Below, in pieces: positions 1-9,374 of a stretch of DNA of 64,000 bases. The stretch spans positions 1,736,001 to 1,800,000 of the forward strand of contig NZ_OCNH01000001.1 in NCBI RefSeq assembly GCF_900230225.1. The letters are read 5' to 3'. Under the pieces are notes generated by a model that did no database searches, was not told where the DNA came from, and saw only the letters and a program-made list of their open reading frames with translations. Each line of letters begins with the position of its first letter. The stretch's first letter is position 1. Source of the DNA: Spirosoma fluviale. Its GTDB lineage: Bacteria > Bacteroidota > Bacteroidia > Cytophagales > Spirosomataceae. The position numbers and the translations under genes were made by a program.

Positions 1-1049
1 ATCATAGCTTTTTTAAGCCAAACCCATTTGGACATGGAGGAGAAAGACGAACAACTCAAATTATTGAACATTATAAAGAAAATGGATTTGAAATTGAAAG
101 TGTATTACTAAAGCCGTCATACCATTTTAAGTTACAGTATTTTTTAAAGTCATTCTTGCTTATCAAAAACGCCTATGGCTTATTTAGGTGGAGTTCTGCG
201 AGGAATTTCTTTACATGGTGGAAATATTTATATCTGATTTACCCCTCTCTTGAAAAGTCTTTTAGTACAGGCACAGAGCTATTTATTTGGGAAAGCACAA
301 GTGATTTTTTTTATTTTTTACCCTACTTTGCAAAAAAAATGGGCAAAAAAGTACATGCATATCCTCATAACATTGAAAGTCTGGTAAAAGGACATAAGTC
401 AACTATTACAGCTAAGAACGCTCCAAATGGTTATCTTTTCGAAATTAATACTTACAAAATATGTGATAAATTATTTAGTATTTCTATATTCGATCATCAA
501 CTCTTTTTATTGTTTAATATAAACTCAGAGTTTTTCCCTTATCACCCGCCAAAAGAACTGAAACTTTATTTGAACTCTATTAAAAAACTACGTAAAAACC
601 TTCCAGAGAAGAACAGTAAAATTAAACATTATTTAATAGCGGGTACTGTGCATAACCATCCTACAAAATTGGGTATGGAAATGCTAATAAACTGGCTCAT
701 AAATAATCCACAACATAATTGTAAATTTACAGTTGCAGGATATGGAACAGAAATGTTTAAAAATGTCATTAAAAATGACAATATCGAAGTACTTGGAACA
801 TTGAGTCATGAAGAGATGGAAAATACAATGATCCACTGCGATGCTTTGCTTGTAAATCACATACCAACGACTGGGATATTGACACGCGTAATAGAATTTA
901 ATACAGCTGGAATTCCTGTCGTTATTAATAATGAAGCTGCATATAGTTTTTTGGGGATGAGTGGAATCCATGTTTTTACGGCCTTTGAGTCAATTACAGA
1001 CTTGCAAATTAGTCACTTTAACAAACTACAAGAAAATAAAGTATTATGA
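1..1049 (+). CDS. Glycosyltransferase, GT4-like, 5'-partial at window edge
   Basis: The frame beginning at base 3 is open from the window edge to the TGA at 1047-1049, so the true start lies to the left. The first residues include GHGGERRTTQI, which resembles the N-terminal GGxxR..Q motif of GT-B glycosyltransferases. The C-terminal half carries GTVHNHPTKLGMEML, then TRVIEFNTAGIPVV, which fits the nucleotide-sugar binding region where a Glu is followed by a small-residue loop. It probably adds one sugar to a lipid-linked surface glycan on the cytoplasmic side. Base composition is strongly AT-rich, like the next six genes. Donor and acceptor cannot be read from sequence. Confidence 0.7.
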   Translation, partial: HSFFKPNPFGHGGERRTTQIIEHYKENGFEIESVLLKPSYHFKLQYFLKSFLLIKNAYGLFRWSSARNFFTWWKYLYLIYPSLEKSFSTGTELFIWESTSDFFYFLPYFAKKMGKKVHAYPHNIESLVKGHKSTITAKNAPNGYLFEINTYKICDKLFSISIFDHQLFLLFNINSEFFPYHPPKELKLYLNSIKKLRKNLPEKNSKIKHYLIAGTVHNHPTKLGMEMLINWLINNPQHNCKFTVAGYGTEMFKNVIKNDNIEVLGTLSHEEMENTMIHCDALLVNHIPTTGILTRVIEFNTAGIPVVINNEAAYSFLGMSGIHVFTAFESITDLQISHFNKLQENKVL

Positions 1050-1597
1050 CCTCCTACTCTGCAATGAAATACTGTGCTTTTACGTGATATAATGGTAAAA
1101 ATGGGTTCTGTAGTTCATCATACATATTTATGGCTTTAATCATTGTCTTTTACATCCTGTCCAAACTTTGATCCATCAGAAACCACCATAGTTTTTTATG
1201 TATAATTCAAAAATTAAGATCATTTAATAGAAATGTAGATCATTTCAGGATTATTATTGCCAACAAGTAGAATCTTTTTCCATGTAAAGTTTTCTAAACT
1301 ACTTACAATTCCTGATTATGCAACTGATAATTTCCACATATTTGACTTGGTTTATCGTTTGTTGTACGAATGAACTTATATTACTGACAAATAAAAATGC
1401 AAGTATGTACTACCTGTTTTCACTACTAAAGTTTACACCAATGTAAAATATTATTGTAGCAAGCATTATGAAAGCCATCTTCTTTTTTACAGATTAGTTT
1501 TGCGATTGCTATGTATCATTTCGCTTTACTATGAACTGAGTTTTCTGTAAGTAGATTCAATGGTAGAGTTAGTTAATAAATTCTACATGTCTTAAAT
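1050..1597. other. AT-rich gap without a convincing gene
   Basis: This 548-base stretch separates two glycosyltransferase genes. It has no long open frame on either strand. The only suggestive piece is a 42-codon hydrophobic ORF at 1318-1446 on the + strand (start MQLIISTYLTWF), which could be the stump of a membrane protein such as a flippase or polymerase. I could not tie it to a family. The stretch most likely holds decayed coding DNA or leader sequence. Confidence 0.4.
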
Positions 1598-2398
1598 ATG
1601 CCTAAACTCTCCATCATAACAATTAACCTAAATAATGCATTAGGGCTACAAAAAACAATAAGGAGTGTGCTTAGTCAGACCTTCCAAGATTTTGAATACA
1701 TTATAATAGATGGTGGCTCAAGGGATGGCAGTGTAGAAATAATAAAGCAATTTGAAGATAAAATTACCTATTGGATAAGCGAGCCAGACGCAGGTATTTA
1801 TGCCGCTATGAACAAAGGAATAAAAGCTTCAAACGGAGAATACTGTCAATTTTTAAACTCTGGAGACTGTCTTGTCCAAGCAGATGTAACTGAAAAGATG
1901 CTTTACGAGATGCCAGAAACAAGCATATTGATAGGAAATATGTTAAAAGTATTGCCAACTGGAAAAATAATAACTGATAAAGGTATTAGAAATGAACAAC
2001 CAACATTTTTGACTTTTTATAAAGGTACATTAAACCATTCTCCTGCCTATATCCGTAGAAACTTGTTTAAGCAATACGGGTATTATGATGAATCATTAAG
2101 AATTGTTTCTGATTGGAAATGGTATTTGTATGTGATAGGATTATATAATGAAACAATAGTTTATAAAAATATTAATGTAAGTCTTTTTGATATGATGGGT
2201 TTAAGTAATATACATATTGATTTGCTACACGAAGAACGTCGAAGAGTATTAAATGAAATCATACCCATGAATATCCTTTCTGATTATGATAAATATAGTT
2301 TTGATATCGAGCAGATGCAACGCCTTAAAAGCTTTAAATTTTCAAGGATAATTATCTGGTATTTAGAGAGATTGCTTTTCAAGTTAAATAAGACTTAA
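1598..2398 (+). CDS. Glycosyltransferase family 2
   Basis: This 266-residue protein starts with PKLSIITINLN, followed by IIDGGSRDGS (nucleotide-binding loop) and SEPDAGIYAAMNKGI near residue 65, then NSGD, which occupies the metal-binding DxD position. This pattern is typical of the GT2 subgroup found in colanic acid and O-antigen loci. It has no membrane segment and is likely a peripheral inner-membrane enzyme. It is the first gene of a tight run (gaps of 9, 1 and 5 bases to the next three), so it probably opens a transcription unit after the 548-base gap. Sugar specificity is unknown. Confidence 0.85.
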   Translation: MPKLSIITINLNNALGLQKTIRSVLSQTFQDFEYIIIDGGSRDGSVEIIKQFEDKITYWISEPDAGIYAAMNKGIKASNGEYCQFLNSGDCLVQADVTEKMLYEMPETSILIGNMLKVLPTGKIITDKGIRNEQPTFLTFYKGTLNHSPAYIRRNLFKQYGYYDESLRIVSDWKWYLYVIGLYNETIVYKNINVSLFDMMGLSNIHIDLLHEERRRVLNEIIPMNILSDYDKYSFDIEQMQRLKSFKFSRIIIWYLERLLFKLNKT

Positions 2399-2407
2399 AA
2401 TTTAAGG

Positions 2408-3193
2408 ATGATGAATATAAACTCCTACATAACGGATGAACTGCCAATTAAAAAGATTTTACATGAGCTTTATAAGGAAAGTGGTCCCAATATAATTTTT
2501 GACATAGGGGCCTGTGAAGCGGAAGACTCTATTCGCTATTCACTTCTATTTCCTAAATCGAAAATCTATTCTTTTGAACCTTTAACGAGTAACTATGAAA
2601 CAGGTTTGAAAAACATAGAATCATACTGCCGAAATAATATAGAGCTAATTCAACTAGCCTTGTATTCTTCGAAGGGTAGCGCTCAATTTCATGTATCTTC
2701 TGGTAACCCAGAAGATAATAAGAATACCACTTGGGACTATGGCAATAAATCTAGCTCTATTCTGAAGCCAAATGTAGACTTGAATCCTCATGGTTGGTTA
2801 AAATTTTCACATGATATTGTAGTAGAGACTGATACGTTAAGAAATTTTTGTAGTGAAAGAAATATCATTGATATTGACTTTATTCATATGGATGTTCAAG
2901 GTGCGGAGATTGAGGTTTTGTTAGGTGCAGGTCATTTTATCAAAAGGGTCAAGGCTGTTTGGTTGGAAGCTGAGAAGATTCCACTCTATATAGATCAACC
3001 ACTTGTCGGCGAAGTAGAAGAGTTTATGTATAAGAATAATTTTTTCAAGTTGCTAGATACTGTCGGCAAAGTTTCGGGTGATCAGTTCTATATCAACAAA
3101 GATTATTTTAGTGTATTTAATTTTCAGCTACTTAAATTTATTATCATTGACCGTGCAAAAAACTTATATCATAATATACTTGGTTTAAAATAA
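2408..3193 (+). CDS. FkbM-family methyltransferase
   Basis: This 261-residue SAM-dependent methyltransferase shows motif I as NIIFDIGACEAEDS near residues 29-42, the acidic end of strand 2 in KIYSFEPL, and the FkbM hallmark IDFIHMDVQGAEIEVLLGAG around residues 157-176. FkbM enzymes O-methylate sugars or polyketides, and here a sugar hydroxyl of the surface glycan is the likely target. ATG codons at 2408 and 2411 are both possible starts. It ends one base before the fucosyltransferase start, consistent with translational coupling. Confidence 0.85.
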   Translation: MMNINSYITDELPIKKILHELYKESGPNIIFDIGACEAEDSIRYSLLFPKSKIYSFEPLTSNYETGLKNIESYCRNNIELIQLALYSSKGSAQFHVSSGNPEDNKNTTWDYGNKSSSILKPNVDLNPHGWLKFSHDIVVETDTLRNFCSERNIIDIDFIHMDVQGAEIEVLLGAGHFIKRVKAVWLEAEKIPLYIDQPLVGEVEEFMYKNNFFKLLDTVGKVSGDQFYINKDYFSVFNFQLLKFIIIDRAKNLYHNILGLK

Positions 3194-3194
3194 G

Positions 3195-4022
3195 ATGAAA
3201 ATTCATTTTATATCAATTGTGGGTGGTTTGGGAAATCAAATGTTCCAATATGCGTATTATTTGAACTATAAAAAAGGCAATTTACTTACATACTATCTAG
3301 TTGTAAAGTATGGAAAGCACAATGGGTTTGAATTAGATAAGGCTTTCAGCTTACCTAATAACTCTGTAAAAAGTTTTTCTATAAAAATCATAAAAAAGAT
3401 TTTCTCTAGATACATTGAACGTGTAGAAGATAATGATTGGGGCCAATTTGTTTCATGTAATCCTACTTCTAAATTTATTTTTTATCATACTGGATACTGG
3501 CAATCAGAAAAGTATTTTAATAATATACCGAATCAGATTAGAAATGTTTTTAAGTTTAATGATGAGAAATTAAATTTAAAAACACGAAGCATTTTACATT
3601 ATATAGACAAACACAATACAGTAAGTTTGCACATTAGACGAGGTGATTACTATGATGAAAGCTACAAAGGCATATTTATCGACTTATGTGAAGACGGATA
3701 TTATGATAAAGCAATTAACAAAATCAAGCAACTTTTAAATACTTCGTTAATTTTTATCATATTTTCGGACGATATATCATGGGTAAAAGCTAATTTTCAC
3801 CATGATGGCTTCGTTTATGTTGATTGGAACAAAGGCAGAGATAGCTGGCAAGACATGTATTTGATGACTAGATGTAAGCATAGTATAATATCAAATAGTA
3901 CGTTTAGTTGGTGGGGTGCTTGGCTAAATCAAAACAAAGGAAAAACTGTTATTGCACCAAATAAATGGTTTAAATTTCACATTGCCGAAGATATTGTTCC
4001 GTCAAATTGGATAAAAATTTAA
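3195..4022 (+). CDS. Alpha-1,2-fucosyltransferase (GT11)
   Basis: This 275-residue protein opens with the GT11 signature GGLGNQMFQYA (residues 10-20), carries the GDP-fucose binding motif HIRRGDYYDE around residues 146-155, and ends with SNSTFSWWGAWLN, the third conserved GT11 block. The family transfers fucose (sometimes galactose) from the GDP sugar to O-2 of an acceptor sugar. The length matches bacterial WbsJ/FutC-type enzymes. Its presence suggests a fucosylated side branch. GC is very low; I counted 12 of 60 bases in line 3541-3600. Confidence 0.9.
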   Translation: MKIHFISIVGGLGNQMFQYAYYLNYKKGNLLTYYLVVKYGKHNGFELDKAFSLPNNSVKSFSIKIIKKIFSRYIERVEDNDWGQFVSCNPTSKFIFYHTGYWQSEKYFNNIPNQIRNVFKFNDEKLNLKTRSILHYIDKHNTVSLHIRRGDYYDESYKGIFIDLCEDGYYDKAINKIKQLLNTSLIFIIFSDDISWVKANFHHDGFVYVDWNKGRDSWQDMYLMTRCKHSIISNSTFSWWGAWLNQNKGKTVIAPNKWFKFHIAEDIVPSNWIKI

Positions 4023-4027
4023 ATAAC

Positions 4028-4678
4028 ATGAGATTAGTAAATAGACTTCTTAATGGCTTTGGCCAAAATAATTCTTCTTTGCGGGAGGAGATGGTTATCA
4101 AATGTCTGTCAAGTATACCTGCTCTTTCTTTAATACTCGATGCTGGTGCAGGCGAACAAATCTATAAAAGATATTGTCAGCATCTAAGTTATATAAGTCA
4201 AGATTTTTGTCAATATAATGGTATAGGTAACTCAATTGGTTTGCAAACTGTGGCATTTGATACTGATGCAATAGATATAGTATCAGATTTAGTAAGTATT
4301 CCCTTTAAGGATGAACACTTCGATGCAATAATGTGTACAGAAGTATTCGAACATATTCCTGATCCTATTAAAGCATTCAATGAATTAGACAGATTATTAA
4401 AACCCGGGGGTTACATATTAATAACAGCACCCTTCAATAGCTTAACTCACTTCGCGCCGTATCATTTTTGTAGCGGATTTAATAAATATTTTTTTCAAAA
4501 CTTATTTAAAAATAGTTTTGAAATAATTGAAATTACGCCATACGGAAACTATTTTGAAGTTTTAGCGCAAGAATTATTAAGAATATCATCAGTTACTAAG
4601 CAATATTTAAATAAGGACATTAATTTTTTCTTAAAAATATACATAATAGTATTGACATTTATTTTAAAAGAAAATTAG
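4028..4678 (+). CDS. Class I SAM-dependent methyltransferase
   Basis: I chose the ATG at 4028, 5 bases after the fucosyltransferase stop, over an in-frame TTG at 4007 that would overlap that gene. The product is 216 residues. It has motif I LILDAGAGEQIYKRYC, then SIPFKDEHFDAIMCTEVFEHIPDP and RLLKPGGYILITAPF, the usual Methyltransf_11 order. The motif VFEHI with the LKPGG loop is typical of enzymes in capsule and O-antigen clusters. The substrate is probably a sugar or a lipid-linked glycan terminus. It ends with a hydrophobic stretch (FLKIYIIVLTFIL) that could anchor it to the membrane. Confidence 0.8.
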   Translation: MRLVNRLLNGFGQNNSSLREEMVIKCLSSIPALSLILDAGAGEQIYKRYCQHLSYISQDFCQYNGIGNSIGLQTVAFDTDAIDIVSDLVSIPFKDEHFDAIMCTEVFEHIPDPIKAFNELDRLLKPGGYILITAPFNSLTHFAPYHFCSGFNKYFFQNLFKNSFEIIEITPYGNYFEVLAQELLRISSVTKQYLNKDINFFLKIYIIVLTFILKEN

Positions 4679-4742
4679 TAAAAAAACAGTCACGAATTAT
4701 TATGTTATGGGTACTTAGCTTTCGCTAGAAAAAAATCTTAAT

Positions 4743-5729
4743 ATGTTCAGTACTATATCGGTTTCAGTATTAGTTACTAGTTTTAACAGACAAGAAACAA
4801 TAGCGCAGACTATAGAGTCAATATTACGTCAAAAATTTAATGGCAAATACGAAATAATTATTGGCGATGATGGAAGTACTGATAATACTAGAAATATTTG
4901 CCTTAATTATCAAAAATCATATCCTGATATTATAAAATTAGTCTTCCACAATAATAATTGTGGACTAGGCAAAAACTGGGCGATATTGGTTAGCAAATCA
5001 AAAGGCAAGTATATTGCCTCTTGTGATGATGATGATTACTGGCATAACCCTAATAAACTACAGATGCAGGTTGATGTTTTGGAGAGTGATTTGTGTATTG
5101 GTATGGTTCACACAGAAAAAGATATATTAATAGAACCGAATAGAAAAATTATTAAAAATTTCAATAAAACTAGTGGTATAGAAGTAAAACAGGGATTTAT
5201 TATAAATGAAATATTTCGAGGACAGGTACCCATATGTGTATCTACTACCCTCGTTCGTAAAGAGGTTATTGATAAGTATGTCCCACTTTCTTTGTATATA
5301 GAAAATGAATATAATATTCAAGATTGGCCTACTTGGATGTATATATCTAAGTATACAAAAATTATGTATTTAGATGTTTCAACAACTACTTACAGGGTTG
5401 GACATCCTGCTATTTCAAATTATGCTTCTTTCGATAAAGTAGAAAAGAAAATTGAGAAGGACAGGATAATGTATAAATTAATTTGCGATAACTTTCCTAC
5501 TGATTTAGTATACGACGATAGAATGTATGATCAGTATATATTGAACATTCTATTAACACTGTCTTATAAAAAATTTAACTACAAAAAGGCTAGTAAATAC
5601 ATAAAACTATACAGTCAAAGTAGGAACGAGAATTTTAAGATAAGAATGGCAAAAAATTTTATTTTCTTTTATTTATTTTGTATTTTCAAATATTTATTTA
5701 GAGTATTCAGTCATACACGTCTCAATTAA
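4743..5729 (+). CDS. Glycosyltransferase family 2
   Basis: This 328-residue GT2 enzyme has SVSVLVTSFNRQETIAQTI at the N terminus, IIIGDDGSTDNT around residues 39-50 and the acidic SCDDDDYWHNP motif near residue 96, the expected metal/nucleotide-sugar site. The C terminus is basic, with a hydrophobic stretch (FIFFYLFCIFKYLF) that may associate with the membrane. It lies in the AT-rich block and is separated from the previous gene by 64 bases. Donor sugar unknown. Confidence 0.85.
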   Translation: MFSTISVSVLVTSFNRQETIAQTIESILRQKFNGKYEIIIGDDGSTDNTRNICLNYQKSYPDIIKLVFHNNNCGLGKNWAILVSKSKGKYIASCDDDDYWHNPNKLQMQVDVLESDLCIGMVHTEKDILIEPNRKIIKNFNKTSGIEVKQGFIINEIFRGQVPICVSTTLVRKEVIDKYVPLSLYIENEYNIQDWPTWMYISKYTKIMYLDVSTTTYRVGHPAISNYASFDKVEKKIEKDRIMYKLICDNFPTDLVYDDRMYDQYILNILLTLSYKKFNYKKASKYIKLYSQSRNENFKIRMAKNFIFFYLFCIFKYLFRVFSHTRLN

Positions 5730-5853
5730 ATAATAGTTTAATGAATTATATCCTATGTGTAAAAATTTAAGTTGTGTATTTAAAGATAAATATATTACAC
5801 CTAAATGACCATCGTTTCAAGGTTTTAGACAAGTAAACTCACATTTAGAAGGC

Positions 5854-6807
5854 GTGGTTTCGATAATTATTCCATTATATAATAAGGCAGATTATATACA
5901 CAAATGTGTTACTTCTGTTCTTTGCCAGACTTTTTCGGAATTCGAATTAATTATTGTTAACGATGGCTCAACTGATAACAGTTTTGCGATAGTTCAACAA
6001 TTTGCAGATAAAAGGATACGCTATATTCAGCAAAAAAATGCTGGTGTTTCGATATCAAGAAATAATGGAGTAGCTACTGCTAAATATAATTATATATCAT
6101 TTTTAGATGCTGATGATTGGTGGGATACGCATTTTCTTGAAAAAATGTTCATGCTGATTGAGGATTTTCCCGAAGCTGCTATTTTCGGTTGCCAGTACTT
6201 TTGGATTAAAAATAATGTTACGACTTTATCAGTTAATTATGAAGAATCAGGCTTTAGAGGGTATATTGATTATTTTAAAGCATATACCTATAAGTGGTGG
6301 ATGCCACTGACGTCGATTTCAGTTATCATTAAAAAGCAGTTTTTTTCTAAACTAGGAGGTTTTAATCCAAATTTACGTTTTGGTGAAGATTTTGATTTAT
6401 GGATTCGTTTTTCTCTTAACTACAAAGTAGCTTATATAAATGAACCGCTTGCTTATTATAATCAGGACGTTGATACATCTAATAGGGCCATTGGAGGTCA
6501 TAAATTATATCCACCTCCGGACCATTTCATTTTCAATCTAAGTTATCTGCGTCCATTCGAACGAAAGTCAATTGACTTAAAAAAACTGTTGGACGGGTTA
6601 CGGGTACGTGCGCTGATGCCCTACTATTCAACAGGGCACTATGCGCTTGAAGTCAAGGCTATTTTAAGTATAATAGATTTTACTCGTCAATCCCTGTTTT
6701 TTCGGCTTTTTTACTCGGCTCCGGTTCCATTTGTTCGATTTTACACTTGGGGAATGCAAGTTGGTTCGCGATTAAAACGGATAATTCGACAACGTATACA
6801 AGTATGA
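5854..6807 (+). CDS. Glycosyltransferase family 2 (mosaic composition)
   Basis: This 317-residue GT2 protein starts at a GTG (5854). Its first codons encode VSIIIPLYNKADYI, and no ATG is available in frame just upstream. NDGSTDNS and LDADDWWD mark the nucleotide and metal binding sites, and FGEDFDLWIRFS is the conserved C-terminal acidic block. Base composition changes inside the gene: AT-rich up to roughly 6540, then much richer in GC to the stop. This points to a recombination joint within the coding region. The stop overlaps the next start in an ATGA, so the two are translationally coupled. Confidence 0.85.
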   Translation: MVSIIIPLYNKADYIHKCVTSVLCQTFSEFELIIVNDGSTDNSFAIVQQFADKRIRYIQQKNAGVSISRNNGVATAKYNYISFLDADDWWDTHFLEKMFMLIEDFPEAAIFGCQYFWIKNNVTTLSVNYEESGFRGYIDYFKAYTYKWWMPLTSISVIIKKQFFSKLGGFNPNLRFGEDFDLWIRFSLNYKVAYINEPLAYYNQDVDTSNRAIGGHKLYPPPDHFIFNLSYLRPFERKSIDLKKLLDGLRVRALMPYYSTGHYALEVKAILSIIDFTRQSLFFRLFYSAPVPFVRFYTWGMQVGSRLKRIIRQRIQV

Positions 6808-7925
6808 AGGTGGCTTATATGCTTGGTGCACTTGATCAGGGGGGCACTGAAACACTGCTACTAGATACGCTAAGACAGATTAAGACGAAAGCGTTCCCTT
6901 GTATTCTTGTACATCGTAAACCAGGAACTTTGTTTACTGCTTTTGAGCAAACAGGCGTACCTGTTAAACATCAACCGATCAGGCATTTGTTTGACGTTGG
7001 TTATCTGGTTCGTCTTCGACGGCTTTACCAGATTGAAGACATCCAGCTTGTCCATGCCCACTTACCCCTTGATGCATTTCTTGCTTATTGGGCTTGTCTG
7101 GGAACGGGCATAAAAATCGTGTTAACCATTCATGGGTATGATTTTGGGTATAGTTTATTCGCTCTCTCATTAGTACGATTTATTATAACTCGAACAGACC
7201 TTAATCTGTACGTTAGTAAGCATTTGAAGAACTATTACGTTCAGGCTTATTCGTTGGTTACGCGTCAGGAAAAACAGCAGATAGCCTACAATGGGATCGA
7301 CTTTAGCAAGTTGGACAAACCTGATAACATGGTAATTCGGCAGGAGTTAGGTATTCCGCTAAAGGGGTTGCTGTTGGGTAGTGTGGGGAACTTTGTGCGT
7401 GGAAGAGATCAGTTAACCATTTGTCGGCTACTTGCTGAACTACAAAAAAGGCAGCTTGACGTTCACTTAATTTTTGTTGGTGCCCGTAGTAAGTCGGCAC
7501 CGTCGTACTACGACCAATGTGTCTCGTTTTGCCGTACCCATAATCTCCAGGAACGGGTTCATTTCCTTGGTTCGCGAACCGATGTTCCAGCCATACTACC
7601 CCAACTGGATGCTTTTGTATATGCCAGCGACCACGATACATTTGGTATTGCTGTTGTTGAAGCTATGGCTGTTGGCTTACCGGTTTTTGTCAATGACTGG
7701 GCCGTCATGCAGGAAATTACAGAGAACGGAAAGCGAGCAATTCTTTACAAGACCAAAGATATTGAGAGCCTGGTCGTTGAATTCCTCCACTTTGTGCAGG
7801 AGCAAACTGTATATAAAGAGCAAGCGGCTCATAACGCAGTCTGGGCACGCTCTACCTTTTCCATCCAGCAGCATGTTCAGGTACTGCAAGAACAATATCG
7901 AAAGCTACTAAAACTTTATGTCTGA
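6804..7925 (+). CDS. Glycosyltransferase family 4
   Basis: I place the start at the ATG at 6804, which overlaps the upstream TGA (ATGA). An in-frame upstream start at 6747 would overlap the previous gene by about 60 bases. The 373-residue product begins MKVAYMLGALDQGGTET, the GT-B N-terminal motif, contains LVHAHLPLDAF and TIHGYD, and near residues 275-300 has SDHDTFGIAVVEAMAVGLPVF, the E-x7-E retaining GT4 signature. It likely extends the lipid-linked repeat unit. It overlaps the following membrane protein by 8 bases. Confidence 0.88.
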   Translation: MKVAYMLGALDQGGTETLLLDTLRQIKTKAFPCILVHRKPGTLFTAFEQTGVPVKHQPIRHLFDVGYLVRLRRLYQIEDIQLVHAHLPLDAFLAYWACLGTGIKIVLTIHGYDFGYSLFALSLVRFIITRTDLNLYVSKHLKNYYVQAYSLVTRQEKQQIAYNGIDFSKLDKPDNMVIRQELGIPLKGLLLGSVGNFVRGRDQLTICRLLAELQKRQLDVHLIFVGARSKSAPSYYDQCVSFCRTHNLQERVHFLGSRTDVPAILPQLDAFVYASDHDTFGIAVVEAMAVGLPVFVNDWAVMQEITENGKRAILYKTKDIESLVVEFLHFVQEQTVYKEQAAHNAVWARSTFSIQQHVQVLQEQYRKLLKLYV

Positions 7926-9333
7926 TTCGCAATTCACCTACATTCCCAGGTATTTCACGCAAAAAGGAATAGCTGTTTTTTTAGGCGTCACTATCCTGAT
8001 GCTACTGCTATTCATCCAGCGAATCGTTCCGGTACAATGGGTTTTCTTCAATGTGGTAGAAGTGCTGCTCTTTTTCGGCCTGTCATCTAAGTTATCCATG
8101 CGCTGGTCAAAAACATCAACTACTTCTTTTGAGAAAAATTTGTTCAAGACCTCTTTTTTTATCCGCTTAGTGTGGGTGATATTTAGCTACTTTTATTACA
8201 GTTGGATGACAGGTAAACCTTTTGAATTTGAAGCAGCTGACTCAACGGGTTATCATGTCGAAGCTATTTGGCTGTCAGGCTTGTTAAAAGCTAATGAATG
8301 GTATGTTTATAAAGCTTATATTGGAAAGAACTATTCTGATATGGGATATCCGTTTTATTTAGGGATACTATATTACGTTATTGGTGAAAATGTATTGATT
8401 CCGCGTTTGATTAAAGCTTTTTTAGGAGCTTATACATGTATATTTATTTACAAAATTGCTCGCAATAATTTTAGTGAATCAGTAGGGCGTATTGCAGGTA
8501 TCATGGCCATGCTCGTTCCTAATCTAATCTACTATACCGGACTGCATGTTAAAGAAACTGAAATGGTTTTTCTGGTTGTCTGCTTTATATATTTGGCCGA
8601 CAAACTAAACCGGGGACGTAAGATTTCATTTTCGTCTATGTTCTGGGTGTTGCTTATTGGTGCTTCATTGTTCTTTTTTCGGACAGTTCTGGCGGCATGT
8701 CTGGTTGGTTCGGTTGGGCTGGCCGTTTTTTTTACCTCCCACAAAGTTTCGTCCTTTGGTAAACGTATAGGTGTGATCGTAGTATTGGTAATTGGTATTA
8801 TTTTGATTGCCTCAACGCCATTAGTTAATAGTATCAATGAGTACCTGAAAGCAAGTGATCAGAACCTCAACTCGCAGATGGATAACTTTGCCACACGGGA
8901 TGGTGCAAATAAGCTGGCCCGCTATGGTTCACGCGGGATTTTCCTGCCCTTTATGCTAATGGCTCCATTCCCAACGCTGGTTTATGTCGCTGATCAGTCC
9001 AACGCCATGATGCTGGCGGGGGCCTATTTTACAAGAAATATTTATGCATTCTTTGTGTTTATCGGTTTGTTCGCACTTTACAAAAGAAGGCAATTAAGAG
9101 AGCATGTACTTTTGTTGGCGTTTATGTTATCCTACATTTTCGTTCTGGCTTCCAGTGGGTTCGCTTTGTCAGAGCGATTTCACTTACCCCTCGTTCCTTT
9201 TTTGCTTGTTTTTGCTGCTTACGGTGTATCGCAGTTGAACAATCGTAACAAGAAATACTACATTCCTTACCTGGCGCTGGTAACTCTTATTATCGTTGGA
9301 TGGAACTGGTTTAAAGTCGCTGGGCGGTCGTAA
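7918..9333 (+). CDS. Multi-pass membrane protein, GT-C (GT39/PMT-2)-like
   Basis: This 471-residue protein has about ten hydrophobic segments. Between the second and third is a loop with EAADSTGYHVEAIW, followed by YSDMGYPFYLGILYY and ARNNFSESVGRIAGIMAML. This organisation (an acidic first outer loop, then G-x-Y/P-rich helices) recalls GT39/PMT_2-type polyprenyl-sugar glycosyltransferases and some O-antigen polymerases. It overlaps the GT4 gene by 8 bases, so it belongs to the same operon. It may transfer a sugar at the outer face of the inner membrane or act as the polymerase, which is otherwise not identified in this window. Confidence 0.6.
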   Translation: MSDSQFTYIPRYFTQKGIAVFLGVTILMLLLFIQRIVPVQWVFFNVVEVLLFFGLSSKLSMRWSKTSTTSFEKNLFKTSFFIRLVWVIFSYFYYSWMTGKPFEFEAADSTGYHVEAIWLSGLLKANEWYVYKAYIGKNYSDMGYPFYLGILYYVIGENVLIPRLIKAFLGAYTCIFIYKIARNNFSESVGRIAGIMAMLVPNLIYYTGLHVKETEMVFLVVCFIYLADKLNRGRKISFSSMFWVLLIGASLFFFRTVLAACLVGSVGLAVFFTSHKVSSFGKRIGVIVVLVIGIILIASTPLVNSINEYLKASDQNLNSQMDNFATRDGANKLARYGSRGIFLPFMLMAPFPTLVYVADQSNAMMLAGAYFTRNIYAFFVFIGLFALYKRRQLREHVLLLAFMLSYIFVLASSGFALSERFHLPLVPFLLVFAAYGVSQLNNRNKKYYIPYLALVTLIIVGWNWFKVAGRS

Positions 9334-9374
9334 AAAAAGTACTTGTTGTAAGGTCTAACCTCGAATAGTCAATT